Source: Granulicella mallensis MP5ACTX8
Lineage (GTDB): Bacteria; Acidobacteriota; Terriglobia; Terriglobales; Acidobacteriaceae
Assembly (NCBI RefSeq): GCF_000178955.2
Contig: NC_016631.1
Coordinates: 5,518,001 to 5,582,000, forward strand
Direction: 5' to 3'
DNA: 64,000 nucleotides
Shown here: piece by piece, positions 27,466 to 37,870 of the stretch
Numbering within the stretch: position 1 is the first letter of the stretch
How the letters are laid out: each line of letters starts with the position of its first letter
Notes under the pieces: model-generated
Seen by the model: the letters and a program-made list of their open reading frames with translations, nothing else
Databases searched by the model: none
Told to the model about the DNA's origin: nothing
Translations under genes and position numbers: made by a program

Positions 27466-28857
27466 TCAAGCTTTGCCCACCACCAGCAGCTGCTCGATCT
27501 TGCCGTCCGGCTTCAGGTACACATCGACCAACAGGGTCGTGCCCCCGGAAAAAGCCACGCGGTACAGGCCGAAGGTCATACCGCCGCGAAGGGCGGTACG
27601 GGTACGCGTAATGTCCGTGATCGTGCCGAGCGGGCTGAGCGTCGACTGGAAGTCGCTCAGCGCATCCTGGTTGAAGTAGTCGTTGGTGTCGGACGTAAAG
27701 AGTGAGCGGTCGATCTGGCTATGCTGCAGGCCGGTCAGGATGGTCTTCAACTGCGCTACAAAAGGATCGGCGGAGGCTTCCTCCACTGGCGCGGCGGCGG
27801 GCAGCAGCAGCGGGGTGATGGCGTTGACGACCTCGCTGGCAGCACTCGAGGCGACTTCGTTCGTAAGAGCGACGATGGCCAGTCCGTCGTCGGGATAGAC
27901 GACGTTCTCGGCGACATACCCGCCGACCTCGCCGCTATGCTCCAGCTCGCGATGGCCGTTCTTCTCATGAACGAACGTGCCCAGCCCATAGCCGGAGCTT
28001 GCACCGCTCTGGAGCTTGTAGGCGGTCTCGAACTCGGCGTAGCTTGCGGGAGAGAGCAGCGACTTGTTCATGATGCCGAGATCCCACGCCAGCAGAGTGG
28101 CCGCGGGCATGGCCAGATCGCCGTCGCCAAAGTACCAGCCGGGAGCCTCCAGAGGCTGCACGCGGGGCGTGGCCATTGCGTAGGAGACGTAGCCTAGGAC
28201 CTGCAGCTTCTCGCGCTGCGTATAGGTGTTGAAGACTCCCTGGAGGTGCAGCGGGTCGAGCACGCGCTCCCGGATAAATTTGCCCAGGGGCTCTCCGCTG
28301 ACCTTCTCGACGACCAGGCCGAGCAGAACGTAGTTCGTGTTGGAGTACTGCCACTGTGTGCCAGGCTCGAAGTCGAGCGGCTTCTCCGCCCACTCGTGCA
28401 CGTTATCGATCGGCGCTATCGGCTTGCGCCAGGCGGGGATGATGTAGTCCTGCGGGGCGAAGTCCTCGTAGCCGGAGGTCATGGTCATCAGGTTGCGCAG
28501 CTTGACGTCGTTGGCGCGCGTGAGCTCGGGGAAGTATTTGCCAACGGGATCGTCGATGGAGAGCTTGCCCTCCTGCTGGAGGAGCAGGATCGCCGTCGCG
28601 GTGAACTGCTTGCTGATCGAGCCGATGGGGTAGGCCATCGTCGCGGTGGCAGGTGTCGCCGGCTGAAGCTGCGCCAGGCCGAAGGCGTGGGTGTAGACGA
28701 TCTTGCCGTGCTGCACGATGCCGATCGAGACAGAGGGAACACCCGTGTCATGGAGGGTCTTTTCGGCGGCGGCGGCGATCTTGGCTTCGGTTTCGGCGGG
28801 GAGCTGGGCGTGGGCGGCGGTGGCTGCTAGCAGAGCAGCGGCGAGAAGAGTGCGCAT
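27466..28857 (-). CDS. Exported class C beta-lactamase-related serine hydrolase (S12 type)
   Basis: 463 residues with a signal peptide (MRTLLAAALLAATAAHAQ). Ser80-Ile-Ser-Lys83 is the S-x-x-K nucleophile motif and Tyr171-Ser-Asn173 the second motif; the fold is that of AmpC-like carboxypeptidases and esterases. After about residue 350 comes an extra domain with LLVDVYLKPDGKIEQLLV near the end, as in many S12 peptidases. The frame is open upstream to 29046, but that part is family-2 repeat; ATG 28857 starts a proper signal peptide. Substrate unknown; it could be a peptidase, an esterase or a weak beta-lactamase. Confidence 0.87.
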   Translation of the reverse strand: MRTLLAAALLAATAAHAQLPAETEAKIAAAAEKTLHDTGVPSVSIGIVQHGKIVYTHAFGLAQLQPATPATATMAYPIGSISKQFTATAILLLQQEGKLSIDDPVGKYFPELTRANDVKLRNLMTMTSGYEDFAPQDYIIPAWRKPIAPIDNVHEWAEKPLDFEPGTQWQYSNTNYVLLGLVVEKVSGEPLGKFIRERVLDPLHLQGVFNTYTQREKLQVLGYVSYAMATPRVQPLEAPGWYFGDGDLAMPAATLLAWDLGIMNKSLLSPASYAEFETAYKLQSGASSGYGLGTFVHEKNGHRELEHSGEVGGYVAENVVYPDDGLAIVALTNEVASSAASEVVNAITPLLLPAAAPVEEASADPFVAQLKTILTGLQHSQIDRSLFTSDTNDYFNQDALSDFQSTLSPLGTITDITRTRTALRGGMTFGLYRVAFSGGTTLLVDVYLKPDGKIEQLLVVGKA

Positions 28858-28930
28858 GGCTGGATGGAGGATAGCAGGCCTGTGGAGGCGGGGGAAGAAG
28901 GAGCAATGCCTCTCACTTGATCTAACCCAA

Positions 28931-29160
28931 AAATCGTCATCCTGAGCGAAGTGTCTCGCGCTTTTGCGAGACACGCAGTCGAAGGACCCCGAAGAAGTTC
29001 GTCTTGCCCCTACCGTACGGCCGTTCCAACCGAAGCGCTGTCGCACGGGAGTTCGAGGTGGAAAAGGTGCAGAAGATTATGGCAACGTATAGAGCTTCGG
29101 GGTTCTTCGACTGCGTAGCTCGCAAAGTACGCGAGCTACTCCGCTCAGAATGACGCTTCT
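28931..29160. repeat. Facing pair of palindromic elements (family 2, copy 2)
   Basis: Left arm 28931-28993 (TCGTCATCCTGAGCG, hairpin tip GTGTCTCGCG..GCGAGACAC, GTCGAAGGACCCCGAAG) and inverted right arm 29094-29160. The interior of about 100 bases includes TCTTGCCC near the left and TGGAAAAGGT near the right, as in copy 1. It occupies the gap between the serine hydrolase and rpsA. Confidence 0.87.
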
Positions 29161-29178
29161 GAGATAAGTCAGAAAAGC

Positions 29179-29230
29179 ATCGAGCCACGAGAAAGGCCGC
29201 CCAAATGGGCGGCCTTTCTCGTGGCTCGAT
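29179..29230 (-). terminator. Perfect 24-bp terminator hairpin of rpsA
   Basis: 29179-29202 and 29207-29230 are exact reverse complements around a four-base loop; the stem includes GAGAAAGGCCGCCC. On the minus strand the stem is followed by GCTTTTCTG. It begins nine bases after the rpsA stop. Confidence 0.88.
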
Positions 29231-29238
29231 GATATGAG

Positions 29239-31203
<1,965 letters not shown>

Positions 31204-31385
31204 GGGAATGCGTGTGCTCCGGGATCCAGTGATTCACTTGGCCGGCTTCGGCTGGAAAGGCTACAGGGGCGGCAAGTCGCCGTCTGCTGTGGACGTATTC
31301 CTAGTCGATGATGTCGGATGGAGTGAGGTAAAGCATCTTTCAGAAGCCGCCGTGACTGGTTCCCGCACACAGTAGCTCAATTAGA

Positions 31386-31414
31386 AGTGTAGCAGTGGTA
31401 CAAGTAAGGGTCAA
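31386..31414 (-). promoter_or_regulatory. Sigma-70-type promoter of rpsA
   Basis: On the minus strand: TTGACC (31414-31409), a 17-base spacer, TACACT (31391-31386). The best -35/-10 pair seen in the window. Transcription would start near 31379, about 175 bases before the rpsA ATG. The rest of 31204-31578 shows no gene. Confidence 0.65.
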
Positions 31415-31566
31415 TGAATCACAACGATGATCGGACAAGACTACGTTGGTTTTGCCGTCCGATTGCATAAAACTTCGATGAATGGACGAGCAAAAAGTAA
31501 CAAAGAGTTTCAGCCCCCGTGTTCTTTCGGAAGGAAACGGGCAAATCGACCCACAACGCTGTCCCC

Positions 31567-31572
31567 TATACT
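31567..31572 (+). promoter_or_regulatory. -10-like TATACT, six bases before the HIT-protein start
   Basis: TATACT, ttcggg, ATG 31579; no Shine-Dalgarno for this ATG. A weak ATCGAC lies 16 bases upstream at the -35 position. Suggests a leaderless transcript. Confidence 0.5.
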
Positions 31573-31578
31573 TTCGGG

Positions 31579-32157
31579 ATGGACAGGCTATGGACGCCGT
31601 GGCGCTACTCTTACGTTACCGGCCAGGACAAAGGGACATCGAAACGCGGCGTTCCGGCTGCCCTGTCGGCGTGGCCGGGCGAGACCCATTGCGTCTTCTG
31701 CAATATGCTCGCGGCAACAGAGTACGCCGTGGCCCATGGCATGGCACAGGACGAAGCCGATGCCGCCGTCTATATCCTGGAGCGCGGCCGGACCTGCTTC
31801 CTGGTGCTCAACGCCTTTCCCTACAACGCCGGACATCTCATGGTGCTTCCCTACCAGCACGAGGCCAGCCTCGCCGCGCTGCCGGCGGAGACAGCCGCCG
31901 AGCTGATGACGCTGGCACGGCGGGCGGAGCGGGTTCTGCGCAAGGTCTATCGGCCCGATGGATTGAATCTGGGTCTGAACCTGGGCGAGTCGGCGGGCGC
32001 AGGTGTGGCTGAGCATCTGCATCTTCACGCGGTCCCTCGTTGGTCAGGAGACAACAACTTCATGAGTGTGCTCGGAGAGACTCGCATCCTTCCGGAGATG
32101 CTCACGGAGAGCTATCAGCGATTGCGCCTAGCACTCCTGGCCGAACCTGCGGAGTGA
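31579..32157 (+). CDS. HIT-family nucleotide hydrolase or phosphorylase
   Basis: 192 residues. The histidine triad is His146-Leu-His148-Leu-His150 in EHLHLHAVPRW, preceded by NAGHLMVLPY and GLNLGLNLGESAG. The MDRLWTPWR start and the CVFC pair (Cys38, Cys41) are typical of the branch related to diadenosine tetraphosphate phosphorylases. Likely hydrolyses or phosphorolyses dinucleoside polyphosphates; the exact substrate is not known. An in-frame start at 31519 exists, but ATG 31579 matches the family start and has the -10-like element just before it. Confidence 0.88.
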   Translation: MDRLWTPWRYSYVTGQDKGTSKRGVPAALSAWPGETHCVFCNMLAATEYAVAHGMAQDEADAAVYILERGRTCFLVLNAFPYNAGHLMVLPYQHEASLAALPAETAAELMTLARRAERVLRKVYRPDGLNLGLNLGESAGAGVAEHLHLHAVPRWSGDNNFMSVLGETRILPEMLTESYQRLRLALLAEPAE

Positions 32158-32245
32158 TTCGAAGAAGCGGAATCTTTTTGTGCAACTCTCTTTCTGTAAC
32201 AGCCATCTCACCAACAGGTGCTACTTCTCCTGTGAGGTCATTGCG

Positions 32246-32602
32246 ATGAGACGGACGATTTCCAGCCTGAAAAACGTTGAGATTCCCTGGAGCCGCTTCG
32301 CTTCTGCGTTTCGGCGGAATGGGCACGGCGGGACCCCCTGGGCCAGGACCTCGGAGATGTCCCAGCCTCAGGACGGAGCTCTCGGAACCCAGGCCCGCAT
32401 TACGGAGATCAACACACGCCTAAACACCGGAACCATGGAAGTGATCAGCTTCCTGGATGAACCCGAAGACGCACAGATTACGGGGGGAACACGCTCCCTG
32501 AGCCGTCGGCTTACCGGGTTGAACATCATGCCCCGGAGAGCTTTGACTGCAAAACCCGTTCAGAGTGTACTCCCGGTTGCCAGCCAGTCCCAGGTCGCGT
32601 AG
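32246..32602 (+). CDS. Hypothetical protein
   Basis: 118 residues, not recognised. Basic N-terminal part (RRTISSLKNV, FASAFRRNG), then a central stretch ITEINTRLNTGTMEVISFLDEPED and a basic C-terminus. No signal peptide or membrane segment. GAGG lies eight bases before the ATG, and codon choice is broadly like the neighbours, which favours a real gene over chance. It follows the HIT gene by 88 bases on the same strand. Confidence 0.5.
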   Translation: MRRTISSLKNVEIPWSRFASAFRRNGHGGTPWARTSEMSQPQDGALGTQARITEINTRLNTGTMEVISFLDEPEDAQITGGTRSLSRRLTGLNIMPRRALTAKPVQSVLPVASQSQVA

Positions 32603-32676
32603 CCGCGTAAGCGATTGGGATGAATTCAAAACAAAGGGCCTTCGGGCCCTTTTGCTTGCGCCAAAGATCCCCAAGA

Positions 32677-32826
32677 GATTGTCATCTCGACCGGAGCATG
32701 ACGGCTTTATGTCATGCGGAGTGGAGAGACCTGCAGGCTCGCCCATGGAGGCAATATTGCACGCACAGGCAACCTGCAGGTCTCTCCACTGCGGCGGCAA
32801 AAAACGCCGCCTTCGGTCGAGATGAC
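32677..32826. repeat. Facing pair of palindromic elements (family 5)
   Basis: Left arm 32677-32737 (TTGTCATCTCGACCGGAGC ... GGAGAGACCTGCAGG) and inverted right arm 32773-32826 (CCTGCAGGTCTCTCC ... GGTCGAGATGACA). The hairpin tips differ (GCATGACGG..GTCATGC versus GGCGGCAAAAAACGCCGCC). Sits between convergent genes. Confidence 0.85.
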
Positions 32827-32872
32827 AAATTTGGGGTTGGATTCAAGGTTGAAGACAAGACCTTGGTGAACG

Positions 32873-33403
32873 CTACTTCGAACCGGGCGACTCAGCCTTA
32901 TCCGTTGCTGCGGGTATCTCCTGAGCCTTCTTCCCCCCAAGAATGCGCGTAGCCTCAAAACTCGTAATCTTCCACATCCCGCCGGGCAGGTGTTGGTAGA
33001 CGCGCGTGTAACGATAGCTGCCGTCCATGGAATGGCCGTCGACCGACCCTTCGAGCTTCGCCAGAGAGTTGACGATGGCGATGTGGCCAATCACCTTGAC
33101 CTTGATATCGGAGAGATCGAGCGAGGTGATGACGATCTGACGTAATCGCATGTGATCGAGCTGCTGGGCCTTGGTCAGGACCTCGCCGGTTCCGGTGATG
33201 CCCAGGTAGTCGTCGGAGAGCAGCTTATCCATCGCCGGAACATCGTTGCCCAGCTCAGCCTGACGCCACTGCTGCTCCAGGGCGACCACCTGTTCGCGGG
33301 TTTCGCGCTTGTGTTGGGGCGCAGCAGCCAGCCGCAGGGGCACCGCCGTTGCAAGGAGAAGGACGAGGGCGACAGATCTTGTATGCACGACGCAACGACG
33401 CAT
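32873..33403 (-). CDS. Exported SnoaL/DUF4440-like protein (NTF2 fold)
   Basis: 176 residues. A signal peptide (SVALVLLLATAVPLRLAAA) is followed by an NTF2-like domain with EQVVALEQQWRQAELGNDVPAMDKLLSDDYLGI, the usual first helices, then the beta-sheet part IKVKVIGHIAIVNSLAKL...YRYTRVYQHLPGGMWKI. Proteins with this fold bind small molecules or act as isomerases; nothing here fixes a ligand. ATG 33403 is chosen because it begins the signal peptide; the frame is open 50 codons upstream. Confidence 0.78.
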   Translation of the reverse strand: MRRCVVHTRSVALVLLLATAVPLRLAAAPQHKRETREQVVALEQQWRQAELGNDVPAMDKLLSDDYLGITGTGEVLTKAQQLDHMRLRQIVITSLDLSDIKVKVIGHIAIVNSLAKLEGSVDGHSMDGSYRYTRVYQHLPGGMWKITSFEATRILGGKKAQEIPAATDKAESPGSK

Positions 33404-33545
33404 GGACGTACCGGATAGTAGACCGGAAGTCGGGCGCGAGTCAAAGGCAGCGATATGCGAAGGCCTCATGGGAGGTTGGATGCAAGGCCGGGGCAACAAG
33501 AATGGGTTCGTCTTGTCTGAATTGCATGAACACTGTCCCGGGAGA

Positions 33546-33833
33546 TTAGGCAATAAAGGTCAGGTTCTCGACCTCGCGCTCGAGCATCTTCTGGTAAAGA
33601 CCCCCGATAGCGAACTGGGCGAAGTGCGGCGTCGCGCGATGATGCTCGACCGCGGCTTCGTCGCGATACTGCTCGTAGATGACGACGGTATTGGCGTCTC
33701 CATCCACAAAATGAGGAACATAGGTGACGCAGCCGGGCTCGAGACGCGACTCGCGCGTGAGCTCGCGCAGGATGTTCTCGATGGAATCGTGGTCTTCCGG
33801 AGAGAAACGCAGACGGACAATAAAGCTGATCAT
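33546..33833 (-). CDS. Antibiotic-biosynthesis-monooxygenase-type protein
   Basis: 95 residues, a single dimeric alpha/beta barrel domain (ABM/YgiN type): MISFIVRLRFSPED at the start, SRLEPGCVTYV in the middle and VVIYEQYRDEAAVEHHRATPHF. Members oxidise quinols or aromatic compounds without a cofactor, or degrade haem, or have no known activity. Same strand as purA, 96 bases downstream of its stop; perhaps co-transcribed. Confidence 0.83.
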   Translation of the reverse strand: MISFIVRLRFSPEDHDSIENILRELTRESRLEPGCVTYVPHFVDGDANTVVIYEQYRDEAAVEHHRATPHFAQFAIGGLYQKMLEREVENLTFIA

Positions 33834-33929
33834 AAGGGCCTATGGGTACAACGTAAAAATCATGGGTAAAGCCGGTAGAGGGTAGACGGAGAGCTTTGCG
33901 GCGCTGCCTACCCTCTACTGGTGGTCTGT

Positions 33930-35318
33930 TTAGCCGAGCGCTTCGTCGAAGCCGGGCTGTGTCATGGTCTGTACACGGTCGGGGCCGGTGGAGATCATGC
34001 CGATCTTCGCTCCGCTCTCGCGCGAGACGAACTCCAGGTACTCCTGTGCCAGCTTCGGCAGCTTGTCGTACTCGGTGATGCCCTCGGTCGGAGCCATCCA
34101 GCCCTTCAGCGTGGTGTAGATGGGCTCGATCTTCTCGAAGCCCCGGATGTCGGCCGGGATGATGTCCGTGACCTTGCCGTCGATCTTGTAGCTGGTGCAG
34201 ACCGGAATCTCCGGGCACTCGTCCATGACGTCCATCTTGGTGACGACGAGCCACTCGGTCGCGTTGATCATGTTGGAGTAGCGCAGCAACGGGATATCCA
34301 GCCAGCCGCAGCGGCGCGGACGGCCCGTTACGGCTCCGTACTCCTGTCCGCGAGCGCGAAGCAGTTCGCCGGAGGCGTCCGAGATCTCGGTCGGGAACGG
34401 CCCTTCGCCGACGCGCGTGACGTAGGCCTTGGTGACGCCGATGACCGTGCCGATCTTCGTCGGGCCGACGCCGGTGCCGGTAACGGCTCCGCCGGCGGTC
34501 GAGGAGGAGCTGGTAACGAACGGATAGGTCCCGTGGTCGATGTCGAGCAGCGCACCCTGCGCGCCCTCAAACATCACGTTCTGGCCCTGGTCGATGGCGT
34601 TGTTGAGCAGGTAGGCGGTATCGGTGACGAACGGAGCAATCTGCTCGGCGAGGCGGGCGTACTCCTCGTACATCTGCCGGGGGTCGAGCGGCTCGGTGCC
34701 GAAGAGTGCATGAGCGATGGTGTTCTTCTCGTGGCAGGCGTTGTTGATGTGCGTGCGCAGCAGCGAGTTGTTCAGCAGGTCGATGACCCGAAGCCCGTTG
34801 CGGTGGATCTTGTCTTCATACGCCGGACCGATGCCGCGGCGCGTGGTGCCGATGGTCTGGCGGCCGGGAGCGGTCTCCGCCGCCAGCTCGATCATGCGGT
34901 GGTACGGCAGGATGACCTGGGCGCGGTTCGAGACGAAGAGCTGCTCGTCGACAGGGAGACCGGCCTCGCGAAGCTTCTTGACCTCGTTGAGGAAGGCCTG
35001 CGGGTCGAGCACGACGCCGTTGCCGATGACGCCCTTGCAGCCGGGACGCAGTACGCCGCACGGGATGAGCTGCAGGACAAACTTCTTGCCGTGGATGATG
35101 ACGGTGTGACCGGCGTTGTGGCCTCCGGCATAACGGGCGACGATGTCGAACTTTTCGCTGAGAACATCGACGATCTTGCCCTTACCTTCATCGCCCCATT
35201 GGGCTCCAAGGATGACGGCGGACGGACGCTGGCTCTTGTTCTGGGATTGACTCACGGGGTGGTTGCTCCGGATGTACTGCTGGTGGGAGTGCGCGTGCGG
35301 GTTTCCACTCGCGCCCAT
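33930..35318 (-). CDS. purA: Adenylosuccinate synthetase
   Basis: Joins IMP and aspartate using GTP, the first step from IMP to AMP. Up to 462 residues; the catalytic loop GDEGKGK is at 42-48 with the base Asp43, then GGHNAGHT, and later the GTP-site region. The N-terminus is unsettled. ATG 35318 adds about 30 residues not seen in the family, but has TATAAA seven bases ahead and would be leaderless. GTG 35255 gives a normal 441 residues with a GGAG ten bases upstream. A family-3 repeat module abuts the promoter region. Confidence 0.95.
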   Translation of the reverse strand: MGASGNPHAHSHQQYIRSNHPVSQSQNKSQRPSAVILGAQWGDEGKGKIVDVLSEKFDIVARYAGGHNAGHTVIIHGKKFVLQLIPCGVLRPGCKGVIGNGVVLDPQAFLNEVKKLREAGLPVDEQLFVSNRAQVILPYHRMIELAAETAPGRQTIGTTRRGIGPAYEDKIHRNGLRVIDLLNNSLLRTHINNACHEKNTIAHALFGTEPLDPRQMYEEYARLAEQIAPFVTDTAYLLNNAIDQGQNVMFEGAQGALLDIDHGTYPFVTSSSSTAGGAVTGTGVGPTKIGTVIGVTKAYVTRVGEGPFPTEISDASGELLRARGQEYGAVTGRPRRCGWLDIPLLRYSNMINATEWLVVTKMDVMDECPEIPVCTSYKIDGKVTDIIPADIRGFEKIEPIYTTLKGWMAPTEGITEYDKLPKLAQEYLEFVSRESGAKIGMISTGPDRVQTMTQPGFDEALG

Positions 35319-35325
35319 GAGTCAT

Positions 35326-35331
35326 TTTATA
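35326..35331 (-). promoter_or_regulatory. -10-like TATAAA upstream of purA
   Basis: TATAAA is seven bases from ATG 35318 on the minus strand (TAAAAT, overlapping it, is five). The -35 position falls in or near the GCGCGCTGCGCGC palindrome that starts the repeat module. Confidence 0.4.
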
Positions 35332-35341
35332 CTGTTCGCCA

Positions 35342-35577
35342 CCGCGCGCAGCGCGCTCCCTGACGCTTCAGCGTCAGAGACGGAGGGAGCCGTAGCCTTT
35401 AGGCTACGGAATACGGATCAGGCAAGAATTGGGCTTTAGCCCCGGGCCTTTTTGTTCGCAGCGAAAGAAGGCCCGGGCCTAAAGGCCAAATCCTTCCGAA
35501 CCTTGATTCCGTAGCCTAAAGGCTACGGCTCCCTCCGCCCGTGACGCTAAAGCGTCACGATTTGCGCTTCGCGCTAT
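35342..35577. repeat. Large nested palindromic module (family 3, copy B)
   Basis: Same plan as 24870-25114: TGACGCTTCAGCGTCA, GACGGAGGGAG, CCGTAGCCTTTAGGCTACGG, then GGGCTTTAGCCCCGGGCC, and the mirror image of all these in reverse order. The 338-base gap between purA and the DinB-like gene is nearly all repeat; no gene is visible in it. Confidence 0.9.
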
Positions 35578-35656
35578 CTGCAAGTTCCTATTCCTCGGCC
35601 ATTACCAACTCATCGCATTAGCAAGTGAGCACATGCCCAATCGCCCCCCACTCCCT

Positions 35657-36184
35657 CTACCGTTTGCGCGGCATGGAGAGATCGAGGTCATCGGCCACAA
35701 GCTGCTTAGTCAGCAGGATGATCTGGCCGGTATGCAGCTGAATATGCCCGGCGACCAGAGAGATCGCCTCCAGGATGGTCGGATTACGCCACATGCTGTT
35801 GGGTTGCGGATCGATGACCGTAAGCAGCCGCTCTGGAGAGCCACCGGAGAGCGCAGCGATGACCGTGCAGGCCTCTTCGAGCGTCGCCGAGAATCGGGCA
35901 CGGACCTCTCGGACCGCAGCGGTGGGCTGCAGGGCGAACTCGTCGTCCCGCTGCCGCACATCGGGCTGGCCGTCGATTCCGTGCAGGATCCACTGACGCG
36001 TATTGCCTTCGAGATGCAGCAACAGGTTGGCGATGGAGTTTTCGTAGTCCCCGCCACGCTGCCAAATCTGCGCTGGAGTCAGCCTGTCGAGACAGCGATC
36101 GATATCCTGTACCGAAAGGCGCAGACGCTTGACCGCAAAGGCGAGAAAGTTTTCGGCTACAGCGTTGTTTGGCATGTTCTCCAT
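35657..36184 (-). CDS. DinB-like protein (DUF1572)
   Basis: 175 residues, a four-helix DinB/YfiT-type domain. Helix one is NFLAFAVKRLRLSVQDIDRCLDRL; NSIANLLLHLEGNTRQWIL carries a histidine of the usual metal triad, and AGHIQLHTGQIILLTKQL near the C-terminus supplies the other two (GHIQLHTGQ). Members include metal-dependent thiol transferases, but most have no known activity. ATG 36184 has AGGA five bases before it; ATG 36175 is also possible. Same strand and 50 bases downstream of the flippase gene. Confidence 0.82.
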   Translation of the reverse strand: MENMPNNAVAENFLAFAVKRLRLSVQDIDRCLDRLTPAQIWQRGGDYENSIANLLLHLEGNTRQWILHGIDGQPDVRQRDDEFALQPTAAVREVRARFSATLEEACTVIAALSGGSPERLLTVIDPQPNSMWRNPTILEAISLVAGHIQLHTGQIILLTKQLVADDLDLSMPRKR

Positions 36185-36234
36185 CCTATTCCTGGCTCCC
36201 TCCAGCAAAGCTAAAGAGTCTCCGAGGAGAGACC

Positions 36235-37794
36235 TCAGGCAAAACGCTTCGTCAGGCGTCCCATCATGCTGGAGAAGACCTCCCGGACATGGAAGACCTG
36301 CCAACCGAGCCCCCCGATCAACACAGCCGATAGGACCGCGATCAGGGTTTGAGTCACCAGCGGAAGGGTCGAAGTCCGGGTCAAAGCGGCAAACGCCGCG
36401 AAGAGGCAGGCGATGCAAATCATTAGCAGCCGGGTGATGTAGACGGTGTCGATCTTCTCGATGTGGGCAAAGAGCTTTTCGTTCAGCCGGATGAGGCGCA
36501 CCGTCTGCAGGGTCTCGACCGCGAGCCACGTCCAGAGGAAGCCGGTGACTCCGCCATAGTAGATGGTCCCGACGGAGACGACCACCATCCCGAGATAGCT
36601 GAAGAACATCACCTTGGCCAGTTCAACGTGGGTGTTCGTGGAGAACTGGAACTGGAACTTGTGCTCCTTGAGGCTGATCACGATGGAAAGCGCCGAAGAC
36701 AGCACATAAGGGTAGACCGCGAAGAGTTCGCTGACGTTATGGTGCGGCGCTCCCGCAATGGCCTTCTTATGCACCCAGAGCGTAATAATGACCGGCGAAA
36801 GCATCAGGACGCTGAGATTCACCAGCGAGATGAGGAAGAAGATCAGCCGCTCGGAGTAGTCATAGAGACGCGTGAGAGCGGGCCAGTCGCGGCGGCCGAA
36901 GAGGTTGGTAATCTCTGGCCCCATGGACTGCGTAAACATCGCCAGCACCTGCCGGCACATGGAGAAGATGATTCGCATCAGGCCGAAGCCCGCCACGGCC
37001 ACCGGGCCGGCCATGCGCTGCAGCAGGAGCAGCGGAGCCGAGTAGGTGAGGAACGTGCTCATCTCGATGAGGCCGAAGTAGCCGCTGCCCTTGAGGATGT
37101 CCTTGACCGCGGGGCCGTCCCAGAAGCGGAGGCTGGGAAAGAGCTCAGGCGCGGTGCGGCGAAGGTCGATGAGGACGCCCACGGAACAGATGAGGAGGCA
37201 GGAGAGCTGGATCCCTGCCAACACCGGAAACGGCGCGTGGAGCACAACGCCGACCAGCAATCCCAACGAACTGGCCAGGGCCTGCGCGTTGTTCCAGTGG
37301 GCTCCCCGGTGGGCCATGGCCACTCCCATGAAGATGCCGCTCAGGTATCCGAAGAGGATCATGAACAGCACCTGCAGGGCGAGGAGGTAGAGCGCCCACT
37401 GTGCGGCGGAGCGTGAGATGTGGAGCTTGAGGAGCGTGTCGAACGGAATCGCGAAGAAAGCGAGCAGCAGGACGGCAGCCGTGAAGACGACGCCGATGAG
37501 CAGCCGCAGCGCGGTCGACTGGCGAATATGGTAGCCCTGGGTCTCGCCGCGCTGGAAGCGGACGGCAAGGTCCTGGTTCATGTAGGTCTGGACGCCGAAG
37601 TTGAGCATCCCGAGCGCGGAGACCGCTCCGGAGAGAGCGAGCCATTCGCCGAATCCGGCAGTGCTGTAGCGGTAGATGAAGATCGGCGGGATCACCACCT
37701 GTTGAATGATGGAGATGATCTTGCCCGCGAACATGGCACCCAGGTTTTTGAGGATTCGCTGAAATGGGCCCATCGAGGCTGAGGTCTCCGTCAC
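36235..37794 (-). CDS. Wzx-like polysaccharide flippase / oligosaccharide exporter
   Basis: 519 residues with about twelve to fourteen membrane helices and no signal peptide; the pattern (GKIISIIQQVVIPPIFIYRYSTAGFGEWLAL at the start, long polytopic body) is that of the MOP superfamily that flips lipid-linked sugars. Residues such as FGLMRIIFSMCRQVLAMFTQSMGPEI fit the central helices. No glycosyltransferases are next to it, so the sugar is unknown. The start is GTG 37794; ATG 37773 is an alternative. Confidence 0.82.
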   Translation of the reverse strand: MTETSASMGPFQRILKNLGAMFAGKIISIIQQVVIPPIFIYRYSTAGFGEWLALSGAVSALGMLNFGVQTYMNQDLAVRFQRGETQGYHIRQSTALRLLIGVVFTAAVLLLAFFAIPFDTLLKLHISRSAAQWALYLLALQVLFMILFGYLSGIFMGVAMAHRGAHWNNAQALASSLGLLVGVVLHAPFPVLAGIQLSCLLICSVGVLIDLRRTAPELFPSLRFWDGPAVKDILKGSGYFGLIEMSTFLTYSAPLLLLQRMAGPVAVAGFGLMRIIFSMCRQVLAMFTQSMGPEITNLFGRRDWPALTRLYDYSERLIFFLISLVNLSVLMLSPVIITLWVHKKAIAGAPHHNVSELFAVYPYVLSSALSIVISLKEHKFQFQFSTNTHVELAKVMFFSYLGMVVVSVGTIYYGGVTGFLWTWLAVETLQTVRLIRLNEKLFAHIEKIDTVYITRLLMICIACLFAAFAALTRTSTLPLVTQTLIAVLSAVLIGGLGWQVFHVREVFSSMMGRLTKRFA

Positions 37795-37857
37795 TTCCGG
37801 CAGGGGTCTATCTATCCGGCTTTGGGGTTAGTCTATCGCGGACGGGCCCAGCCCCTT

Positions 37858-37863
37858 TACTCT
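37858..37863 (+). promoter_or_regulatory. -10-like TACTCT, seven bases before the mutM start
   Basis: TACTCT, gatagct, ATG 37871, with no Shine-Dalgarno sequence. One of the weaker hexamers in the leaderless set. Confidence 0.35.
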
Positions 37864-37870
37864 GATAGCT

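Noticed and set aside
25223..28857. Beta-lactam resistance operon (blaI, blaR1, bla)
   Set aside because: The sensor has a TonB-like rather than penicillin-binding end, and the serine hydrolase is separated by a repeat-filled gap and has a general S12 architecture.
33921..35363. 480-codon open frame antisense to purA
   Set aside because: Translation is repetitive Asp/Val/Arg/Leu-rich; purA on the other strand is certain.
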